Part shown: piece after piece, positions 58,136 to 64,000 of the stretch
Numbering within the stretch: position 1 is the stretch's first letter
How the letters are laid out: each line of letters opens with the position of its first letter
Assembly: GCA_019915015.1 (NCBI GenBank)
Contig: JAHBBC010000003.1
Coordinates: 558,001 to 622,000, forward strand
From: Auriscalpium vulgare
Taxonomy: Eukaryota > Basidiomycota > Agaricomycetes > Russulales > Auriscalpiaceae
Length of the DNA: 64,000 nucleotides
Direction of reading: 5' to 3'
Made by a program: the position numbers and the translations under genes
The notes under the pieces: generated by a model
The model's input: only the letters and a program-made list of their open reading frames with translations
Database searches by the model: none
What the model was told of the DNA's origin: nothing

Positions 58136-59296
58136 TCACACAGCCAGCTTCGCCACCAACAGATTCTCCCCCACAATCCTCTCCTTCAGCTGCTCGACCT
58201 CCCCCAGGTCCCAGTTGCACGAGAAGTATCTGGACGACGTTCAGCCCACCCGTCGGCCCAGCGCCCGAACAACGTACCTGCCGCTCAGATAGTCTGCACG
58301 CCCCGATGTCAGATACAAGAACGTGGCCGCCGACAGCGCCAGGGTGTCCAGTGCAGGAAATGGGCTTTTCGACAGCTTGTTCAGTTCGGTGTCGATGACG
58401 CCAGGGTGCAGAGAGAAGACTTTGATCTCGGGGTATTCTACGCACACCATTGCATCATCTGCCAGCTTTCCGTGCACAGTGCTGGGACACGTACCGAGGG
58501 CGACAAATTCTGCAAATCGATTGATGGCATGTTTGGATGTTCCATACTCGCTTGTGCTGTGTGCTCGCAACTGCGCGGCACCGGACGTCACGATGATGAT
58601 TTTGCCCTTGGATTTCGAGAGCTCAGGTACAGAGAAGCTGAGTCGATGAGTGGTCGGATCATCACATAAAAAACATGACTCACTGCACATAGTTGTACAC
58701 ACCGCGGACATTTACGTCGAAGACGTCCCACCAGCCCGACGGATCCTTGGATGCAAAAGCTACACGAACACGATACATCAGCCTCATGCGTCACGGCACC
58801 TCTTAGTAACTGACGTTGGTCCACTGTGCGGACAATGCCGGCGTTGGCTATCAGAATATCCAGCTGTCCGAAATGCTTGATGGCAGTCGCGACCGCCTCT
58901 TCGGCGTTGCTCACATTCCTGACATCAGCGGGAAATGTCACGATCGTCGCGCTCGGAGTTTGCTCGAGAATAGTACATTTGCTCTCGTCGAGTGTACTCT
59001 GCTGGCGCGCAACCAGCAGAAGGGATGCACCGGCGCGGGCATAGTGGAGAGCTGCCTCAAGGCCAACGCCACGAGAGGCGCCCGTCACCAGGACAACCTT
59101 TCCCTTATATGTCTGGGCATCGTAGTGGACTTGTGGGTCAATCGTGGGATAGACACTGCCATGATATCGTCAGTACTACGTTGCCAAGACCTGCGCATAC
59201 CACTTACTCGTGGTGACGGGTGACAGACAGACGCTCACTGAGACCACCGATCGACAAAACTTCGCCGCTGAGACGAAGGGAGGGTGAAATAGACAT
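58136..59296 (-). CDS. classical short-chain dehydrogenase/reductase
   Basis: Exons 59208..59296, 58815..59155, 58684..58759, 58278..58637 and 58136..58229 give 319 residues. After a ~30-residue N-terminal part (MSISPSLRLSGEVLSIGG) comes YPTIDPQVHYDAQTYKGK and the Rossmann motif VLVTGASRGVGLE. LDILIANAG (NAG motif), WDVFDVNVRGVYNYV, IIIVTSGAAQ with the catalytic Ser, and SEYGTSKHA (YxxxK) follow. LHPGVIDTEL and WDLGEVEQLKERIVGEN close the protein. This is a cytosolic NADP(H)-type SDR; agaricomycetes have many such paralogues with unknown substrates. The ATG at 59296 is chosen because it splices in frame through a standard intron and no start exists in exon 2. Confidence 0.92.
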
Positions 59297-59804
59297 CCTG
59301 GATGGTTGGGCGCTGTATGAAGACCTGCCGTTATGTAGATTCGTTGCTGCGACATGTGAATAAATTGATTCGATCACGATCAAAAAGAACCCTACGCTAA
59401 GAGGATATGGTCCTTCGTACTTATGGCCAGGAGCGCCAGTCACGGCCAGCGTCATTAGTCTGTAACTGATGCATACGGGTGCTCGCAATTGGGTTACTGT
59501 TTACAGATCTAATAGACATCCGCTTCAGGTAGGTGTACAACTTCGACACGACACCGGTCTGTCTTTTTTTGGAGGGACTGGGATCGAGCGAGTGGCCCGT
59601 TGTAGCGAACTCAGGGCGTAAGCGCCCAATCACCTATAGCTGTATGTCTGAGATTCCGGGAATCATAGCCAAGACCACCTCTTGCATCAATCTGCTGTTG
59701 ACGTTGTGACATGGAATTACATACAATAGAGTCACAATACCCTGTACAAGATAGGCACAAATTTGAAAGACCTCGAAGACCCAAAACCTCCTGCACTGGT
59801 TCCT
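59297..59804. other. intergenic, SDR upstream / GH16 downstream
   Basis: About 510 bp with no coding signal; genes on both sides are on the minus strand. Confidence 0.5.
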
Positions 59805-61293
59805 TCACTGATAGACCTTCACCCAGATAAAATCAAAGTAGGCATTGCTGAAGGAGCTGGGGTAGTTGTTGACCCAAGCTGTAAGGATCTCAGGATCAAT
59901 TCAGCACAACTATCGAGGAACATACTAATGCAATCGTTGGGGCAACCAGAGGAGGGGTAGACGCTGCCCGCCCAGTCCCCGCCTGTGCAGGACAATTAGT
60001 GACCTTTGCAGAGTCAACACAGAAAACCTACAGAAGGTGAGATTGATGATGATGTTAGACGGTTGGAAATGGGAAGCAATGTCGCAGCTCGTATTGGGGA
60101 AGTACGCATCGGGTGTGCCCTTCCTCAGACGTCAGCAGCCTTCAATACAGCCATGAACTGTGCGTCTCACCCAATTGTCAGTGTTGACAGAGCCGGCGCC
60201 GTTCATCACATCACTGGGTACGCTCCCGTCGTTGCGCGCCCAGAACCAAACCTTGACGAAGCTGCTCGTGCGCTCCATCGCATACCTATCTCGCAGCGCC
60301 CATAATCAGCGCCACGCGCTCATGTCGGACAGCAAAACCTACCAGCCACCGCCATTGTTGTTGAAATCAGGCCCGTAGTTATTTGCGTCGTTGATATGCA
60401 CACCGCACCCGGCGTTGCTGTTGACCAGTGCATTGCAGTCCAGCTGCAATGGCGTCCTGCGGAGGTTTGAGTTTTGCCGCCGGTACGTGAGCAAATGAGA
60501 AGAACATACCCCGTCTCGGAGCGAGAAGCTGGCATCGTGCAACCTTGTGGTAACAACGGCGTGTCATACACTAAGATTCACAATTCGCAGGAGGGAAGCA
60601 TGGCTTTACCTGAACTGGTGTGCAGGGTCGACTGATTCGGGGATTGGTCATTAACGCCCTCGAGAATGTCGACTTCGCCCTGTAGAGTTGCTAGTCGGTA
60701 ACCATGCGACTCCGAGGAAAGACGAACCCCGTTGGGCCAATTCGGTGCGACTTCCCAAATTGCAGGCCACGTCCTGCGATAGCCGGTCAGATAATGATAA
60801 TGTATATGACATGAAGTGGAAACACTGACGCGCAACCTTGTGGCATGTGCTGCACGTTAAATCTGATGGATAAAAATTAGCACAATAAGGTGTGATCATT
60901 AATGCCCCAAAATATTCAGCTTACACGGATACATGCGTGCCGTATGCATTGTTAGACTGGATGCGGAAGGAATCGCGACCGGGGCCACTAGCACTCAGAG
61001 TTTTTGAGGAGTCTGCGCGTAAGATAAAATGTGACCCCGAAACGGTTGCGAGGCCTTCGCTTTGCGCTGTCGCCTGAGATACGTAGTTGCTGGACAGTGG
61101 CGCAGTGTAAGATCAAGGACGCGAGAATAAAGCGGAAGACATACACTCGGCCATTGGTAGGGTCAGCGATAGTCTGGAAAGAGAACCCGCTGAAGAAAGA
61201 GCTGCCTTGGAATGTGTCGTGTACACCATAGGTAGCGCAGAGCCCGCGGCGGACCAGAAGGGACAAGGCGAAAAGGATAGTGCCCGGCAGCAT
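59805..61293 (-). CDS. GH16 endo-1,3(4)-beta-glucanase, secreted
   Basis: Eleven exons give 314 residues: 61145..61293, 60925..61089, 60830..60862, 60728..60773, 60610..60679, 60510..60543, 60343..60456, 60171..60285, 60032..60119, 59926..59982, 59805..59878; all phases agree. A signal peptide ([17 protein letters not shown]) precedes [18 protein letters not shown] and DPTNGRVNYVSQ. The GH16 catalytic motif ExDxxE is intact in [15 protein letters not shown], with [16 protein letters not shown] just before it. [18 protein letters not shown] and a C-terminal [15 protein letters not shown] with DFIWVKVYQ match the fungal lichenase/laminarinase group. The enzyme cleaves mixed or 1,3-linked beta-glucans, for wall remodelling or feeding. 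No membrane anchor or GPI signal is seen. Confidence 0.94.
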
Positions 61294-63100
61294 AATGGTC
61301 GGCTAGGAAGCGGAAGACAAGGGGCACTTGTGTGAGTCTGAGAGGCGCATCCACGACTTGCACCATTTATTGCAAAGGCGTGCGGTGCGGAGGCCGCGCC
61401 GCGGCACGGCTCACTTGACAATTCTAAGGCGTTGCCCACCAAAGACGTCGGCATGTACGTCCATCGGAAGCACCTGGCCTGCAGATACAGAAGCTCATAG
61501 TCACGATGTAGCAACTGCCAGCGCAGCAGAGCAACCGGAGAGACAAAACGATATCGGAAGTCCATCACTCCTCTCATGGGCGAAGCTAATCTGTGCTCGA
61601 AAGAAGCAAAGAAAGGCCCCGTTCAGGCGCTTCGGGTGGGTTTTCGGTGCACTGGTGCAAAAATTGGCTCCGTCGACGCGCGACAGCAGACCAGTGATCA
61701 GAAAATCAAGCTTCAGCAGCACATGAGCCAAGAACAGAGCACAAGGTCAGGCTCATCAAAGAAAGCGGGCTGAGTCCGAGCACCGGTAGCCGACCGGGGT
61801 TCTAGCAATTTGCTGCGGCGAAATGATAAGTGCGTTTCATCGTGGAACGCCAAGGAGCCACTCCGTGTGAGTCCACGGAGTAGAACATTTCCATCTTGCA
61901 GAGTGAGCGAATGCCTTGGGCGTGATGTCGAGGTTGCTGCGCGCCGCCGCCTAGCCCCGCCATTGCGAAATGCTGGCACGTAAAAGCCGGAGACAAAACG
62001 GAGCTCGCCGAGATAAGCCTCACATCGGCCAAATGAGACGATGCAACGGAAGTCCAGGCAGGGGGCCTGGAATAGAAAGCATCAGAGGTACCGGCATGCC
62101 TTCCCTCCGCCGTGCCACGAAAAGCTTCCGATGTCCGCCCTCCGGTCAGCTGGAGCGAGCGAAGAATCGCAGCATGCGTATTTCTCCGGAGACACGTCCC
62201 AAAATGCAAGGCACTGTGACACCCCGTGGGCGACTGGTCAGTGCACCTGGCGGCGGCATGTCGAGAAGACGGGGTGGGGCTGACGGTCCACGTGAATCAT
62301 GCGGCGTCCGCAATTCTCTGCAACGTTGACGATAAACTGGGACGAGTCGGCTGAGCATAGTCGTGAGGGCGATGCGGGCTGGCGAGGACCACGAGGACAT
62401 CGGCCTGGAAAAAATGACTGCTTCCATTTGCTAGAAGGAAAAATGGTTCAAGGGCGACACACCTGCAACCATCGGCCCATACACCTCTAGTGAGCCTCCA
62501 TCTGCCCATACCACCCTATACCACTCAGCACAAGCACTAAACTGACCACATGGCAAGACGTCGAGGTCCATCGAAATCAGCCGGCGGGAGTATGCAACTG
62601 ATGATCCCCTTGCGCATCCATGGCCTCATAAAAAGACCCAGGAAGGCCCCCTACCGCGCGAGCTCTTGGTACTGTAGAGCTCACGAGGGGATGCACACGA
62701 GTGGCGTCAGCCGCTTGATGCGAGACGTGGCGAGATACTGGCGAGATCGAGTGATGCAGGGTGGTGAGGGTCAACGAATATACGCGTGTCCCTGGACCGT
62801 CCCGACCGGAATATCGGTTCCGCCGCCTAATTTCGTCACTCGCTCGTTTGCAGTATACAGAGAACTGCGATGAATGTACTCGCATGCTCACATACTTAGG
62901 CGATCATAATAAACATCAATACAAAAGTGTTGTGGGTACTGTACAGTATGTCATTGTCGGGAGAGCGCGCTCGATGCTTCCGGGGTATAAGTATCATCAA
63001 TTTATGCTGGCTGGAAAACATTGGCCAACTTAGCGCTGTCAACGCGGCGAGGCAATCCAATACTGACCGTGACGAGCCGTGACGTCTCATCTCACTCCCT
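61294..63100. other. 1.8-kb gene-poor region
   Basis: No frame on either strand looks coding; the longest ones (~100-155 codons) lack family features and overlap each other. The left end should hold the GH16 promoter. I see no inverted repeats or transposon remains. Confidence 0.45.
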
Positions 63101-64000
63101 TCACATGCCCAGGGACGACATAGACGAGCTCGGTGCCTTCTCCTCCACGACGACCGACTTGCCCGTGCCGCTCCCCTCCGCCTTTTCGTCCATCCCAGTC
63201 AACCCCAAACCTGTCATTATTTCTGTCCTCTTCACAGTACCACCGCGCTCCTTCACCCTCCCACGATCACCTTCGTCTTCGCTGTCGACACCCCTTGCTT
63301 CGGCGTCCGCGTCCGCGCCTTCGTCGCGTCGGCGCTCTGACCTGCGCATCCCTCCCAGCAGCCTGGGCCCACTGTCGCCGTAGCTCTTGAACGTCTGGAT
63401 GACCATTGCGAAGTAGAAGAGCCCCAAGGCGAGTGTGAGGGTGATGGCGAGGCGAGGGCCGAGGGCTTGCCGTGGTGACAACGCGCGGGGGTTAGGGCCA
63501 TCGGCAGACGGGTCGTCTGTGGAGCCGGTACGCCAGACAAATGACAGGATGGACACGATGAAGGCGAGCATGGACCAGGCGAGCCATATACTGGGAAGCG
63601 CCAGCAAAACCCACACATTCCACAGCATGGAGGTCTTTGTCTTTTGTGCTTCCTGGTCATCAGCATCGGACAATGTCAGAACATAAATGGATGCCAGTCG
63701 AGAGCGAGACGCTTGCTCACGTCAGCGAAGCGCGACGCCCTGTACATGCTCCTCATGGTGCCGAACCGGATGATATAGACGATGCCGTAGCACAAGCTCA
63801 TCAAAGCGCAGACGAGCGACAAGAGGGCGGCAGTCCTCGTGAGAGGGTCATTAGCCGCATCAGGGATCTGGAAGATCGTCAAGATCGCTCTGTCGATGTG
63901 TATCAGCAGTCGGGACTACGAAGTCCGGACTCTGCGCGATGCACTCACGAGAGTAGCAGGGCTGATACAACGTTCATCGTCTTCCACTCTCGCACGAGGG
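63101..64000 (-). CDS. multi-pass membrane protein of unknown function (5' end outside window)
   Basis: Visible exons: 63949..>64000, 63721..63889 and 63101..63652, in frame through GT-AG introns (…RFAD then EAQKTKTS…). About four hydrophobic segments are visible: NVVSALLLSAILTIFQI, TAALLSLVCALMSLCYGIVY, WVLLALPSIWLAWSMLAFIV and ITLTLALGLFYFAMVIQTF. The C-terminal ~90 residues are cytosolic, charged and serine-rich. I recognise the segment RFGTMRSMYRASRFADEAQK as typical of a conserved agaricomycete membrane protein without known function. The start codon lies past base 64000. Confidence 0.75.

Noticed and set aside
15011..59296. A secondary-metabolite cluster formed by the epimerases, SDR and RTA1-like exporter
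   Set aside because: They are separated by housekeeping genes and a transposon, and no PKS, NRPS, terpene synthase or P450 is present.
59805..61293. GH16 gene as a pseudogene
   Set aside because: Raw frames look fragmented and full of stops, but eleven short exons join in phase with an intact catalytic ExDxxE motif and a proper stop.
63133..63390. Plus-strand frames antisense to the membrane protein at the right edge
   Set aside because: They are shadows of the GC-rich, low-complexity C-terminal exon on the minus strand.
1..64000. tRNA, rRNA, CRISPR or prokaryotic operon signals
   Set aside because: I looked for the GGTTCRA T-loop with paired arms, spaced repeats and ribosome-binding patterns and found none that hold up; the DNA is clearly fungal nuclear.

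Overview
This window is nuclear DNA from a filamentous basidiomycete, most likely an agaricomycete. The evidence is gene style: many introns of 47-65 nt, some exons of only 4-24 nt, proline/serine-rich regulators, and families typical of these fungi (RTA1-like, GH16, a probable DUF6697 protein, paralogous NAD-dependent epimerases). I saw no tRNA, rRNA or CRISPR. For most genes I rebuilt the splicing by hand and checked that exon phases sum to an intact frame; these are models, not transcript evidence.

Layout. 1-11.8 kb, all minus: a SPRY protein (cut by the window edge), a decayed F-box gene, the Golgi nucleotide diphosphatase GDA1, a Gcn4-type bZIP regulator and a p50RhoGAP-type protein. 11.8-14.9 kb has no gene I can support. 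15-18.4 kb, plus: a nine-exon RTA1-family membrane protein, then two broken epimerase pseudogenes. 18.6-29.4 kb: a probable DUF6697 protein, BIG1 (divergent from it), Mediator subunit MED13 and a secreted M28 peptidase. 30-39.7 kb: a DUF2433-type phosphoesterase with an RRM-like tail, IMP dehydrogenase, two low-complexity proteins (one with an SH3 domain after an apparent frameshift), and methylthioadenosine phosphorylase. 40-46.9 kb is an insertion (below). 47.3-61.3 kb: a BOR1 borate transporter, two convergent intact epimerases, a 1022-aa unknown, a short-chain dehydrogenase and a GH16 beta-glucanase. The right edge holds part of a multi-pass membrane protein.

The most interesting object is 39,999-46,860: an apparently complete 6,862-bp DNA transposon with 32-bp terminal inverted repeats and a perfect 8-bp target duplication (CTACATGA). 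Its only gene can be spliced from eight exons into one uninterrupted 1,958-aa protein that starts with a Ulp1/SENP-type cysteine protease (H294, D311, Q352, C358), passes through a CCHC-like zinc-binding motif, and ends in a transposase-like region with a D-x2-H-x2-K-x2-R-N-N motif resembling P-element/THAP9 transposases. Protease and transposase in one reading frame, with intact ends, suggests recent or current mobility.

A second theme is gene-structure evolution: four epimerase copies share splice sites, including a 9-nt exon that is separate in three copies and fused to its neighbour in the fourth. Several other very small exons and two probable GC-AG introns occur. The housekeeping genes cover Golgi glycosylation (GDA1), purine synthesis (IMP dehydrogenase), methionine salvage (MTAP), V-ATPase/ER function (BIG1), transcription (MED13, bZIP) and boron export (BOR1); they do not form an obvious pathway cluster.
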